From Amphritea japonica ATCC BAA-1530 (GTDB lineage Bacteria > Pseudomonadota > Gammaproteobacteria > Pseudomonadales > Balneatricaceae): DNA of 64,000 nt. Position 1 is the first letter of the stretch; every line of letters begins with the position of its first letter. The notes under the pieces are model-generated. The model did not search any database. It was not told where the DNA came from and saw nothing but the letters and a program-made list of their open reading frames with translations. Positions 25,433 through 34,148 of this stretch are shown piece by piece. The DNA is taken from the NCBI RefSeq assembly GCF_016592435.1, contig NZ_AP014545.1, positions 2,426,693 through 2,490,692 of the forward strand, in the 5' to 3' direction. The translations under genes and the position numbers were made by a program.

Positions 25433-26695
25433 TTCATCTGTTTCAACAGTCGTAAGCAACTCTCAGATCAAGCCAGACTATAAGCTCGACTATCTACATA
25501 AAGAAAAAAACCCCGTTGGCTGGAACAAAAAATTCTCAATCGATTTCGCAACTCTCTGAGTAAATCCAAAGGTAGACTTCATCTGATAATGCCAAGCGGA
25601 TATCACACAAGTTTTGGCGACCAAAAAGGCTTTGAAGTCACCATTAAATTGAATAATCTGCGCTGTCTTTTTAGGCTTTTCACCGGAGGCTCAACTGGAT
25701 GGGCAGAAGGTTATACCGCTGGAGAATGGGACACTCAGGATCTGACGTCACTGCTTCGTTGGGGGCTGCAAAACGAGACTATGCTGGAAAATATTGCGAA
25801 AGCTGGCCATCTGAAAAAACTAGCACATAATATCTATCACTGGCGCAATCAGAATAGCCGCACAGGAAGCCGTCGCAACATAGCGGCTCACTATGATCTG
25901 GGTAATGATTTCTATGCACTCTGGCTAGACAAAACGATGTCCTACTCAGCGGCCCTGTTTGAGTCCGATGAACAAAACTTAGACGCTGCCCAGATAGCTA
26001 AATACCAACAGATTATCGACATGCTTGGGTCGAAACAAGACGATCATATTGTTGAAATCGGCTGTGGCTGGGGCGGTTTTGCTGAGCAGTTACTACAACA
26101 ACATAACGTCAGAGTTCATGGGGTAACTCTTTCAGAAGAACAGTTGCAATGGAGCCGTGACAGACTGGCTGCAGCGGGCTTAGATAGACGCTCAAACATT
26201 AGCCTGACCGATTACAGGGACCTGATTACCCGATACGATGGTGTAGTATCTATTGAGATGTTTGAAGCGGTAGGTGAAAAATACTGGGATACCTATTTTG
26301 AAACCCTAAAAAGCTGCCTTAAGCCCTGTGGCAAAGCTATCCTTCAGGTCATCAGTATTGAAGACCAACGATTTGAAACCTATCGGGAACAGGCTGATTT
26401 TATACAACGCTATATTTTTCCTGGCGGTATGTTACCCAGTATCAGTCGCCTGAAGCAAAAATTTGTAGAGCATGGGTTTGAGCTGCAGCAGGAGAAACTA
26501 TTCGGTCAGGATTATGCGCTTACTCTGAAACACTGGCGCGCGAGCTTCGAGCAACAAACTGAAGCCTTGGAAAAGCTTGGCTATGACGAGCGCTTCAGGC
26601 GTCTATGGCGCTACTATCTTTGTTATTGCGAAGCAGGCTTCGAAGAGGGATCCATAGATGTTGGACTGTATCAACTAATAAACCGCAACCCATAA
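25419..26695 (+). CDS. Cyclopropane-fatty-acyl-phospholipid synthase-like methyltransferase, apparent frameshift near the N-terminus
   Basis: The main open frame (ATG 25589, 368 residues) has the SAM motif VEIGCGWGGFAEQLL, GVTLSEEQ, EMFEAVGEKYWDTYF and the lipid-synthase ending DYALTLKHWR. Upstream in that frame, reading ILNRFRNSLSKSKGRLHL, it carries family sequence with no start codon. A different frame begins at ATG 25419, with GGAG 9 bases upstream and overlapping the DUF1365 stop, and runs into it at an A6 run (25527-25532). One A seems to be missing, and restoring it gives one protein of about 425 residues. Cfa-like enzymes methylate unsaturated phospholipid acyl chains; in this setting cyclopropane or UfaM-type methyl/furan acids are both possible. 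If the shift is real, translation from 25589 would lose about 55 residues. Confidence 0.8.
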
Positions 26696-26705
26696 GCAGT
26701 CTAAG

Positions 26706-26737
26706 ATAGATACATGGCTGACTAGCTTTGTATCTAT
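26706..26737. terminator. Inverted repeat between convergent genes, possible weak terminator
   Basis: 9-bp arms ATAGATACA (26706-26714) / TGTATCTAT (26729-26737) with a 14-base loop, 11 bases after the Cfa-like stop. There is no T run and little GC, so termination is uncertain. Confidence 0.35.
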
Positions 26738-26766
26738 GTCAGAAACCCAAATAGCATGCCGACCAA

Positions 26767-27609
26767 TTAACGTATCATTTCCAATTCATCCAAATAGTCA
26801 TCTCGAATATCCAGATAGTCCATATCAGGTAACCCAAGATATTCAAGCGCGGGCTTTAGTTCATAACTTTGTGACAGTGGGCTATCCAGACGCCAATACC
26901 TGCGGTAGCTGTCACTAATATTTTTAGCCAGTAAGACAATACAAAAAAGGGCTTTGCTACTCTCTGACACTTCATCATGCTGATTCAACAAAGCGACAGG
27001 GTAGTCAACCTGTACTCTGATGGCATCACAAATATCATCAGAGATCTGCCAGGCTTCCGCAATCTCAGCACCTACCGTAAAATGGTCAACACCAAAAAGC
27101 GCCCTTTCTTTCAGGCTAAGCGTTGAATGATTCAGGCCTTCATTTGAGTTAAGAAACTCACGATATTCAGAATAGCTTTCTATCATTAATGGCACCCCAC
27201 AATCGTGAAGCATCCCCAAAGCATATGCACGATCAGGATTTTCTGTCGTCAGTTGGGGGGCCAGACGCGCAGCCAGTTCTGCAACCTCAACCGAAGTATC
27301 CCAAAAGCGATCCAAACGCCCCACTTTTGAAAGAGACTTTCTCAGCAATATCAGCTCTGTCAGGGTATAAAGACGCTTTAAACCCAATCGCATCACCGCT
27401 TGATGCAACGATTTAAAATGACTGGCTCCTGAAAAAACAGGGCTATTAGCCGTCGACATAACAACGGTGAACAGCGATACATCCGCTTTAATAATATTAA
27501 CAACTGCATCCAGACAAGGCTCGCTTTGCTGCAGTATGGATGTAAGTGATATAAGAGTCTCTGGACGAGGAGGGATAAGATAAGGTTTCGGGCGCATACA
27601 TACAACCAT
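26767..27609 (-). CDS. HDOD domain signalling protein
   Basis: 280 residues covering essentially one HDOD domain (about 15-215): LDAVVNIIKADVSLFTVVM, SLHQAVMRLGLKRLYTLTEL, RAYALGMLHDCGVPLMI. HDOD proteins resemble HD hydrolases without the full catalytic set and act in signalling or stress regulation. It lies between two operons of the ECF regulon. I saw no TGATC-N16-CGTA in front of it, so it may be regulated separately. Confidence 0.85.
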   Translation of the reverse strand: MVVCMRPKPYLIPPRPETLISLTSILQQSEPCLDAVVNIIKADVSLFTVVMSTANSPVFSGASHFKSLHQAVMRLGLKRLYTLTELILLRKSLSKVGRLDRFWDTSVEVAELAARLAPQLTTENPDRAYALGMLHDCGVPLMIESYSEYREFLNSNEGLNHSTLSLKERALFGVDHFTVGAEIAEAWQISDDICDAIRVQVDYPVALLNQHDEVSESSKALFCIVLLAKNISDSYRRYWRLDSPLSQSYELKPALEYLGLPDMDYLDIRDDYLDELEMIR

Positions 27610-27730
27610 GCATCAATCTGAATATAGCGTTTATTGTAACATCAGCCGACGACGACTAACTTAACAACAGATACCCAAACTGGGCTATATCGGAGTTCCG
27701 AATGAGTGGTTTATAGTAATTTTTCGATTG

Positions 27731-28195
27731 CTACCTGTCTTTATAAGCCGCCCTGTTACGAATTATGCGTATCAGCCTTCCTAATAAGGGGAACTGTTGC
27801 ATCAACAAGCTGGCATCCCAAAAATCCTGATGTTTTACCACCAGCAAAGCGGTATTAAAACATATGCGACTACAACCTTCGGTAGAGAAACGACCTGTCA
27901 GAGATGAAACAGCGGAGAAACGCCAATAAAGATAACCAACATTGCCCTGTATCTGGGAGTCAAACAGATCAAAACGAACATCGTCCAACTGCTCAAACAT
28001 CTCGGCCATCACACCGATAAAAGATGCCTTTCCCTGAACAGTATTAAATGGATCACTAAAACATACATCCTCGGCGACCAAGTTTGCTAATGTCTCAAGG
28101 CTGTCCGGTTTAAGTTGCGTTAGCTGCATGGCATAACCATCAAACGCTTCTCTAGTAAGCAGCGATTTATCTAATGAGTCATAGGTTTCAGACAT
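27731..28195 (-). CDS. NTF2-like (SnoaL-type) protein of the ChrR regulon
   Basis: 154 residues with a cone-shaped NTF2-like pattern: LETLANLVAEDVCFSDPFN, GKASFIGVMAEMFEQLDDVRF, SLLMQQFPLLGRLIRIIRNR. Such folds bind small ligands or act as isomerase-like enzymes; the substrate here is unknown. Its start overlaps the SDR gene end by 8 bases. It is the last gene of a five-gene operon. Confidence 0.8.
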   Translation of the reverse strand: MSETYDSLDKSLLTREAFDGYAMQLTQLKPDSLETLANLVAEDVCFSDPFNTVQGKASFIGVMAEMFEQLDDVRFDLFDSQIQGNVGYLYWRFSAVSSLTGRFSTEGCSRICFNTALLVVKHQDFWDASLLMQQFPLLGRLIRIIRNRAAYKDR

Positions 28196-29033
28196 GTTTA
28201 CCCGCTCCTGTGGTTCGACCTATTAGTTTAAAATACCAGCTATAGGGCAACAATCTGAAGAGCTTTAACCAATAAACAAATCGACGTGGAAATACTATCT
28301 CAAAACGCTTACTCAAAAGCCCCTTCACTATTCGCATGGCAGCATCATCCGGCTCCATCAAAGCTGGCATCGGAAAATCGTTCTTATCCGTTAGCGGGGT
28401 CCGTACAAAACCAGGATTGATCAGCTGAATTTTGATACCGCTCCCTTGCAGATCAAGATAAAGAGATTCACATAGATTAATCAACGCAGCCTTCCCCGCC
28501 CCATATGCAGCGGCAGTTGGAAGCCCCCTGTAACCGGCAACAGATGAAACCACCGCAACCTGACCTACTATACCGGGCAGTAAACGAGCATGTGGCGAGC
28601 CTTCGTTCCGAATACAAGCCTTATTAAGATAACGGTATAAGATTGGCTCAAGGCAGTTGATGGTTCCTTGTAGATTAATATCCAGCAGCGCTTTGCAACG
28701 TTGTGCAGAGAACTCTGCCGCAGAAAAAGGGTCGTGACTGCCTGCATTTAATACGATGAGTTCAGGTAATACTCCCTCACCGTCCCAGACATTAAACTGC
28801 TTATTAACCGCCGCTAAATCACGAATATCCAAAGGTACTGCTATTAGCTTGCCGGAGCACTCTGCCAGTTCCTGCTGCAGCAGTTCTAGCTGTTCGGTCG
28901 TCCGTGCTGATCCATACACAATAACGCCATTTCGACAGAGTAATCGGGTAAGCTCAGCCCCTATACCTCTGCCAGCCCCCGTCACCCAGGCGCTCTTCCA
29001 GGGCAGATCCATCGCTAATACCTTAGAGTTCAT
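28188..29033 (-). CDS. Short-chain dehydrogenase/reductase of the ChrR regulon
   Basis: 281 residues. Cofactor motif VTGAGRGIGAEL, NAG at LNAGSHDPF, and the catalytic region VSSVAGYRGLPTAAAYGAGK (Ser, YxxxK). A C-terminal hydrophobic Arg-rich segment (FPRRFVYWLKLFRLLPYSW) suggests membrane association, suitable for a lipid substrate. The substrate is unknown. It overlaps the DUF3833 gene by 4 bases and the NTF2-like gene by 8, so coupled translation is likely. Confidence 0.9.
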   Translation of the reverse strand: MNSKVLAMDLPWKSAWVTGAGRGIGAELTRLLCRNGVIVYGSARTTEQLELLQQELAECSGKLIAVPLDIRDLAAVNKQFNVWDGEGVLPELIVLNAGSHDPFSAAEFSAQRCKALLDINLQGTINCLEPILYRYLNKACIRNEGSPHARLLPGIVGQVAVVSSVAGYRGLPTAAAYGAGKAALINLCESLYLDLQGSGIKIQLINPGFVRTPLTDKNDFPMPALMEPDDAAMRIVKGLLSKRFEIVFPRRFVYWLKLFRLLPYSWYFKLIGRTTGAGKHV

Positions 29034-29635
29034 TTTCCCTCCGTCAGATCACAAACAGGCTCAACATCACCCGCTATAGCGACTTCTGCATCTGATAGCT
29101 TACGAATATGCAGAGTCAGCTCTCCCACCGTAAGACCAAACTTTTTCAGTTTGGTACGATTAATCAGGTTGTTCTCATCAATCAGATAGAGCCAGTCATC
29201 CAGGTTTATATCCCATACCTTCCCATTCACCGGGACCTGCAAGGTATACCGCCAATTTAAGGTATTACCCTGAACCTCGCCTGACGCCTCACCGACAATA
29301 TCCCCTGCTGTACCCTGATAACGGTTCCCTTGTTTAACCAATTTCCAGCAACGGCTCTGCTGCTCTCCATCACTGAAATAAAACTGCTCATCCAGTATTC
29401 CCCGGTCACCCTGCCATTGCCCGGTGATATCCGCCTTAAAGCGCCGGGTGACCTTGCCAGAAAAGCTTTGCACCATACCATAAGCCACCAGACGTCCATC
29501 AAAGAAACGATTTAACTCCAGGACCGGCTTATCATCCCGGTAATCATCAACTGTGACCGCGCAGCCCGGCAATGTCAGCAATAATGGCAATACCAGGGGC
29601 AATAACGTTGTCATATTAATCATATCCATCTCCAC
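29030..29635 (-). CDS. DUF3833 lipoprotein
   Basis: Up to 201 residues. The first codon is GTG at 29635; internal ATGs at 29629, 29623 and 29614 are possible starts, and the ATG at 29623 is best spaced from a GGAG. The signal peptide ends in lipobox LPGC. Body motifs: LELNRFFDGRLVAYGMVQSF, GKVTRRFKADITGQW, NWRYTLQVPV, DDWLYLIDENNLINRTKLKK. The family is lipocalin-like in pattern and usually lies beside the SDR, DUF2878 and chalcone-isomerase-like genes. A role in carrying or modifying lipids outside the inner membrane is inferred. Confidence 0.85.
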   Translation of the reverse strand: MEMDMINMTTLLPLVLPLLLTLPGCAVTVDDYRDDKPVLELNRFFDGRLVAYGMVQSFSGKVTRRFKADITGQWQGDRGILDEQFYFSDGEQQSRCWKLVKQGNRYQGTAGDIVGEASGEVQGNTLNWRYTLQVPVNGKVWDINLDDWLYLIDENNLINRTKLKKFGLTVGELTLHIRKLSDAEVAIAGDVEPVCDLTEGK

Positions 29636-29636
29636 A

Positions 29637-30152
29637 TTAATCTCCGGTTCTTCCGGTTAGGGCTTTGGTGAGCTGGGGAAAATAACTGTTATCCGATAAC
29701 CAGATATTAAGAAACGCCTTGCTAAACTTTCTATCCGATAAGGTGCCAATATGCTGCTGGTTATAATAAAAGCGTCCCTCCCCCTCCGCTGTCTGAAAAA
29801 AGGCCAAAGAGTCTCCTTGACTGATGTCTGGCCAGATTTCCTTTAGCCTTAGCAACCAGGGAGCATAACTATCAACGTCAATACCTGCCCTGTCCCACTG
29901 CTTCTCTGTCTCATCAAGGAGATTCTGTCTGCTGATCTTGCGCTTATACTTCAGAGTCAACAGCAAAGGCCCAGAAACCGATATAAAGCGACCTTCGGGG
30001 CTAGCCAGTGTTGCGGTATAAAGGCTAAACCAAAGTAACTTCAACTCCGCTTGTCCAACAGTTTTCATCGTGACCGGCAGATGCTCAGGCTTCGCATGAA
30101 GAGCCCCAGCCGCGAATATCATTAGAACGAAAAATAAAAGATTAAGTCGCAT
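29637..30152 (-). CDS. Chalcone-isomerase-like exported protein
   Basis: 171 residues from ATG 30152, which has CGGAG 10 bases upstream; a GTG at 30182 gives a longer form without a ribosome site. Signal peptide 1-20 (LLFFVLMIFAAGALHA). Family pattern VGQAELKLLWFSLYTATLAS, DETEKQWDRAGI, GEGRFYYNQQHIGTL, FSKAFLNIWLSD. Bacterial members of this fold are not known to act on flavonoids and may bind fatty acids. It overlaps the DUF2878 gene end by 11 bases. Confidence 0.85.
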   Translation of the reverse strand: MRLNLLFFVLMIFAAGALHAKPEHLPVTMKTVGQAELKLLWFSLYTATLASPEGRFISVSGPLLLTLKYKRKISRQNLLDETEKQWDRAGIDVDSYAPWLLRLKEIWPDISQGDSLAFFQTAEGEGRFYYNQQHIGTLSDRKFSKAFLNIWLSDNSYFPQLTKALTGRTGD

Positions 30153-30675
30153 CAGAAAACTGCTCCGTAAATCGCTGATCACTTAACCAAAGCAGTAGCG
30201 GGAAAAGTACCATCCACACCAGCACCAGAAGAAGAAAGGCTTGAAAAAAAGGAAAACCAAAGCCTACTGCGCCAAAGTTAGCCGCAGCAACATAAGTCAG
30301 ACCGCCGGATACACCTCCGCAGATCGTAGCAAGGGCCCATCGCCCATGGAAAAAGCGCATACTTTGTCGCAGCGTGGCGCTAAAGCAGAACCATAGAAAC
30401 AATAACCAGAGAGGCGGAAACGCAGAAATACCGAAATGAAAAATACCGGTAGCAGTCAATAACACATCAACAGCAAAGCCTGTTAACCCGCAACTCAATA
30501 CCACCGCTGTTTCATGGACGGGATGGCTATGTAACAAAAGATGTAATATTAGCAAAACCGCTAGTATCACCAGGCTTGAATCGGTCAAAAGGATGGCGCA
30601 CCACCAGCACAGCTGAAAGGCGCCCAGATTGAACCAGAAGTGTTGTGAATAGCCTGATCGAATAAAATAGTTCAT
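30142..30675 (-). CDS. DUF2878 integral membrane protein
   Basis: 177 residues, almost all hydrophobic: about five transmembrane helices (for example LVILAVLLILHLLL, LTYVAAANFGAVGFGFPFF, LLLVLVWMVLFPLLLWL). The family is uncharacterised and known mainly from the same stress operon. It is the first gene of the minus-strand operon, with the ECF11-type promoter ending 8 bases before its ATG, so its transcript may be almost leaderless like that of the sigma factor. Confidence 0.82.
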   Translation of the reverse strand: MNYFIRSGYSQHFWFNLGAFQLCWWCAILLTDSSLVILAVLLILHLLLHSHPVHETAVVLSCGLTGFAVDVLLTATGIFHFGISAFPPLWLLFLWFCFSATLRQSMRFFHGRWALATICGGVSGGLTYVAAANFGAVGFGFPFFQAFLLLVLVWMVLFPLLLWLSDQRFTEQFSDAT

Positions 30676-30683
30676 ACACTTGT

Positions 30684-30709
30684 TACGCTATACAGATAAA
30701 TAAAGATCA
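30684..30709 (-). promoter_or_regulatory. ECF11-type promoter of the DUF2878 operon
   Basis: Minus strand TGATCT (30709-30704), 16 bases, CGTA (30687-30684). Identical hexamer and spacing to the sigma factor promoter, so the five-gene operon is very likely under the same sigma factor. Confidence 0.75.
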
Positions 30710-30901
30710 GTAAAATTGACTTATAGCCTAAACTGAATACGCCAGAACATTTACCAAGAGCATGAAAAACACAAGAAATTTGTTTTAATAATTAATTGAA
30801 AACCCCTCAATTTGGGAATATGAAAACTTTGTTCGTTTGAATTATGCCTGTACTATGCTGACTGTTTTCTATTACTACAATCCGGTAAAAAGGACACCTT
30901 A

Positions 30902-33415
30902 TTGATTTCCAGTATCCCCACAAACACAACTCAGCTCCTTGTCAGGCATATTGCTCAAACGGACCTGATCACTGGCAATCCTGATACCCCAGCTAAGTCG
31001 CTGATAGAAACAATGGCGACAAAGCGTATCGGCTGTATTGTGATTTGTGAAAACCAATGCCCTGTTGGCATAGTTACCCGTCGTGACCTGATAAAGTTAT
31101 GGCAGGATGAAAATCAAACCGCGCCAGCAACGCAGTTTATGACTTCACCAGTCCTGACCATTTCAGAAAATGAATCAGTCGACAAAGCAGGGCTTCGATT
31201 TATAGCGGACGATGTACGTCATCTGGTGGTTACCACTTCATCGGGTGAAGCTTGCGGTATCATCTCCGAGACTGATGTCGTTAACAGTCACAGTATGGAG
31301 CATGATCTTTTCCTCCGTTCGGTGATGGATATTGCAGATCTGTCGCCTGAAAGCATCAACGGCAATGAGACCGTTCTTTCTGCGCTTCAACGTTTAAAAG
31401 AATCAGGACGCTCGGCATTATTTATCAATCTGAATAATCAAATCTGTGGCATCTTCACAGAACGGGATGCCGTTAATTTACTTGCCAACAGCCAACAGAA
31501 CGATTCAATCATTGAGCTATGCAGCAACACTCTGGTCACTATAGAGCAAGATCTGAGCTTATATAACGCGCGTAAAGTGTTCCATGAACACCAGTTTCAA
31601 CATTTAGCTACGACGGATAATCAAGGAGAGATTACCGGTCTTATTTCATACTCTGATATTCTCAACAGCGTCGAGCATGATTATGTCTATCGCCTGCGCG
31701 AACTTTTATACGAGCGAGATGTAGCGCTAGAGCAGTCACAACATAATCTGCGTCTGGCTGATAAAGTTATAGAAGCGTCGATGGAAGCGATTGTTATCTG
31801 TGATCGCAACGCAAAAATCCTGCGGGTTAATCCCTCTTTTACAGAGATCACAGGCTATTGTAGCAATGAGGTACTGGGTAAGAACCCAAACATCCTCAGC
31901 TCCGGGCGTCACAATAATGAATTCTATGAGCAGATGTGGCAAAGCCTGCTTAAAAAAGGGGTCTGGCAAGGAGAAGTCTGGAATAAGCGCAAAGATGGCT
32001 CTGTCTACCCTGAATGGCTCAGTATTACCGCCATCTCCGATGAAAATGGCGAAATCACTCAATACGCATCAATTTTTTCTGATCTGACAGAAGTCAAAAA
32101 GTCTGAGGCACGAATAAAGCGCCTCGCCTATTTCGATGAGCTGACCAAATTACCTAACCGCAAGCTGTTTAACGATCGCCTGCAGCTATCTTTAGGCTAT
32201 GCCCGGGAGCACGAACACCGTGTCGCAGTCGCCTATATTGACGTCGATTTTTTCCAACAGATAAATGATTTGCATGGCCATGAAATCGGCGACAAAGTTC
32301 TCAAAGAGATAGGACGACGAGTCGAAGCACAGCTTGATGATGGCGATACCGTTGCCCGGTTCGGAGGGGATGAGTTTAACCTCATCCTGACCGATGTCGA
32401 TAACAACCCTCACATCAGTGAATTTCTGAATCGGCTACTGAATACAATCAGTCAGCCTATTCTGATTGATAATACCGAGTTAAAAGCCACCGTTAGCATC
32501 GGGGTCAGCTTTTTCCCGACCGATGCAACCGATGCAGAGACGCTGCTTAAATGTGCCGACTCAGCGGTACATCTGGCTAAAGATTCCGGTCGCAATAGCT
32601 TACGGTTTTTCTCTTTAGAACAGCACAAGCTAATTCATTCGCGTTATCAGCTAGGCAGTGACCTGCAAGCCGCAATCAGTAACGGTGAATTCCAACTGTA
32701 CTACCAGCCTAAAATTGATCTGAATAATGGTCAGTCAACTGCCTGTGAAGCATTGATAAGATGGTTACACCCTCAACTAGGCTATGTATCTCCCGCTGAA
32801 TTTATCCCTCTGGCAGAAGATATGGGTCTGATTACGCGTATCGGCCAGTTCGTCATTGAAGAAGCCTGTCTGCAAATCGCCGAATGGTGTAAGCAGGGCT
32901 TGGAAACAACCGTGGCAATCAATATCTCTGCCAAGCAGTTTTTACACGCTGATATCGCTTCTCAAATTTTAACAATATTGGACCACTACAATATCCCTGC
33001 TCAGTTGCTTTCTATTGAATTGACCGAATCCTGCTTCCTGCATTGCCTGGAAGAAACTCAACGAGGTATAGATACTTTACGGAGTAACGGCATCCAGGTG
33101 GCAATTGACGATTTCGGAACCGGCTACTCAAGCCTTAGTTATCTTCGTAACATTGCGCTAGATATCCTCAAAATTGACCGGAGCTTTCTGGTAGATATTG
33201 AGAAATCTGAGGTGGATTGTTCAATCGTCTCATCTATCATCGAAATGAGTCACGTCCTTGGCCTTAAAGTTGTTGCTGAGGGTATTGAGTCACAAGGACA
33301 ACTGGAGATACTTAAATCAATGGGGTGCGATCAGATGCAGGGTTTCCTTCTCGCCCGGCCAATGCCCGCAGAAGCATTTTCACACTGGTATTTGCACCAA
33401 CCGGATACTGAGTAA
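30902..33415 (+). CDS. CBS-CBS-PAS-GGDEF-EAL cyclic-di-GMP protein
   Basis: 837 residues from TTG 30902 (AAGGA 7 bases upstream); the next ATG at 31013 would cut into the first CBS repeat, so TTG is preferred. Two CBS pairs (about 12-130 and 140-270), a PAS domain (about 283-400, ILRVNPSFTEITGYCSNEVL), then GGDEF (about 410-570, intact RFGGDEFNLIL) and EAL (about 585-830, CEALIRW, ELTESC, IDDFGTGYSSLSYLRN). Both output motifs look catalytic, so it may make or break cyclic-di-GMP under control of adenine nucleotides sensed by CBS and a signal at PAS. A plausible sigma-70 promoter lies at 30828-30856 (TTTGTT-N17-TACTAT). Confidence 0.92.
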   Translation: MISSIPTNTTQLLVRHIAQTDLITGNPDTPAKSLIETMATKRIGCIVICENQCPVGIVTRRDLIKLWQDENQTAPATQFMTSPVLTISENESVDKAGLRFIADDVRHLVVTTSSGEACGIISETDVVNSHSMEHDLFLRSVMDIADLSPESINGNETVLSALQRLKESGRSALFINLNNQICGIFTERDAVNLLANSQQNDSIIELCSNTLVTIEQDLSLYNARKVFHEHQFQHLATTDNQGEITGLISYSDILNSVEHDYVYRLRELLYERDVALEQSQHNLRLADKVIEASMEAIVICDRNAKILRVNPSFTEITGYCSNEVLGKNPNILSSGRHNNEFYEQMWQSLLKKGVWQGEVWNKRKDGSVYPEWLSITAISDENGEITQYASIFSDLTEVKKSEARIKRLAYFDELTKLPNRKLFNDRLQLSLGYAREHEHRVAVAYIDVDFFQQINDLHGHEIGDKVLKEIGRRVEAQLDDGDTVARFGGDEFNLILTDVDNNPHISEFLNRLLNTISQPILIDNTELKATVSIGVSFFPTDATDAETLLKCADSAVHLAKDSGRNSLRFFSLEQHKLIHSRYQLGSDLQAAISNGEFQLYYQPKIDLNNGQSTACEALIRWLHPQLGYVSPAEFIPLAEDMGLITRIGQFVIEEACLQIAEWCKQGLETTVAINISAKQFLHADIASQILTILDHYNIPAQLLSIELTESCFLHCLEETQRGIDTLRSNGIQVAIDDFGTGYSSLSYLRNIALDILKIDRSFLVDIEKSEVDCSIVSSIIEMSHVLGLKVVAEGIESQGQLEILKSMGCDQMQGFLLARPMPAEAFSHWYLHQPDTE

Positions 33416-33443
33416 AATCGTTCACACGAAATATTCCAGCAAA

Positions 33444-33467
33444 AAAACCAGTCCTGCGACTGGTTTT
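33444..33467. terminator. Bidirectional terminator between the GGDEF/EAL gene and maiA
   Basis: AAAACCAGTC (33444-33453) / GACTGGTTTT (33458-33467), loop CTGC, between convergent genes. The core CCAGTC/GACTGG recurs in the terminator at 38722. Confidence 0.8.
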
Positions 33468-33469
33468 GC

Positions 33470-34099
33470 TTACATGCTCTGATCCGGATGAGCGTTGGCA
33501 AATGCTGAAATATTTTTACAATTGGTTGCTATTCTATTAACAACTTTCAGCTGATCTGTTTCAATATTAAATCGTTGCGCATTATATAACTGAGGAATAA
33601 GGCAGATATCAGCTACAGTCGGCTGCTCTCCAATGCAGAAATCACCAGTCTTATCAGAAGCTCCGAGAAACGCCTCCAGTGATTCCAGCCCTACTAACAT
33701 CCAATGTCTATACCATGTGTTTCGCTGCGTCACAGTAATCCCAACGTCATCCGACAGGTAGTTCAACACTCTGAGATTATTAACCGGATGGATATCGGAT
33801 GCGATCATTCCCACAATTGAGCGCATTATCGCTCGCTCGTTGATATCTGCAGGAATAATTGATGGCTCGGGAACCTTTTCATCGAGGTATTCGCAGATTG
33901 CGATTGACTGCTGAATCAGTTGCCCCTCATCGTCAAGAAGAGGGACTAAACCCTGAGGATTTTTCAGCAAATAGTCCCTGCCCCGCTGTTCGCTTTGCAA
34001 CAGATCAACGGGAACCCGGGTATACGCAATTTTCTTTAGGTTCAGAGCAATCCGAACTCTGTAAGCGGCAGATGAGCGAAAATAATCATATAGAATCAT
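33470..34099 (-). CDS. maiA: Maleylacetoacetate isomerase (zeta-class glutathione transferase)
   Basis: 209 residues. Thioredoxin-like N-terminal domain with the zeta-class signature YDYFRSSAAYRVRIALNLK (catalytic SSAAYR region) and NPQGLVPLL, QSIAICEYLDE; the helical C-terminal domain has IHPVNNLRVL and VADICLIPQLYNAQRF. It isomerises maleylacetoacetate (or maleylpyruvate) with glutathione. It is the last gene of a minus-strand set with the VOC and fumarylacetoacetase genes. Confidence 0.92.
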   Translation of the reverse strand: MILYDYFRSSAAYRVRIALNLKKIAYTRVPVDLLQSEQRGRDYLLKNPQGLVPLLDDEGQLIQQSIAICEYLDEKVPEPSIIPADINERAIMRSIVGMIASDIHPVNNLRVLNYLSDDVGITVTQRNTWYRHWMLVGLESLEAFLGASDKTGDFCIGEQPTVADICLIPQLYNAQRFNIETDQLKVVNRIATNCKNISAFANAHPDQSM

Positions 34100-34148
34100 C
34101 TCAAAAACCTACATAGAAGCGTGCACACATGAAGATAGACCCAACGAC

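Noticed and set aside
26736-26918. + strand frame of 60 residues after the Cfa-like gene
   Set aside because: Mostly antisense to the HDOD gene; no ribosome site.
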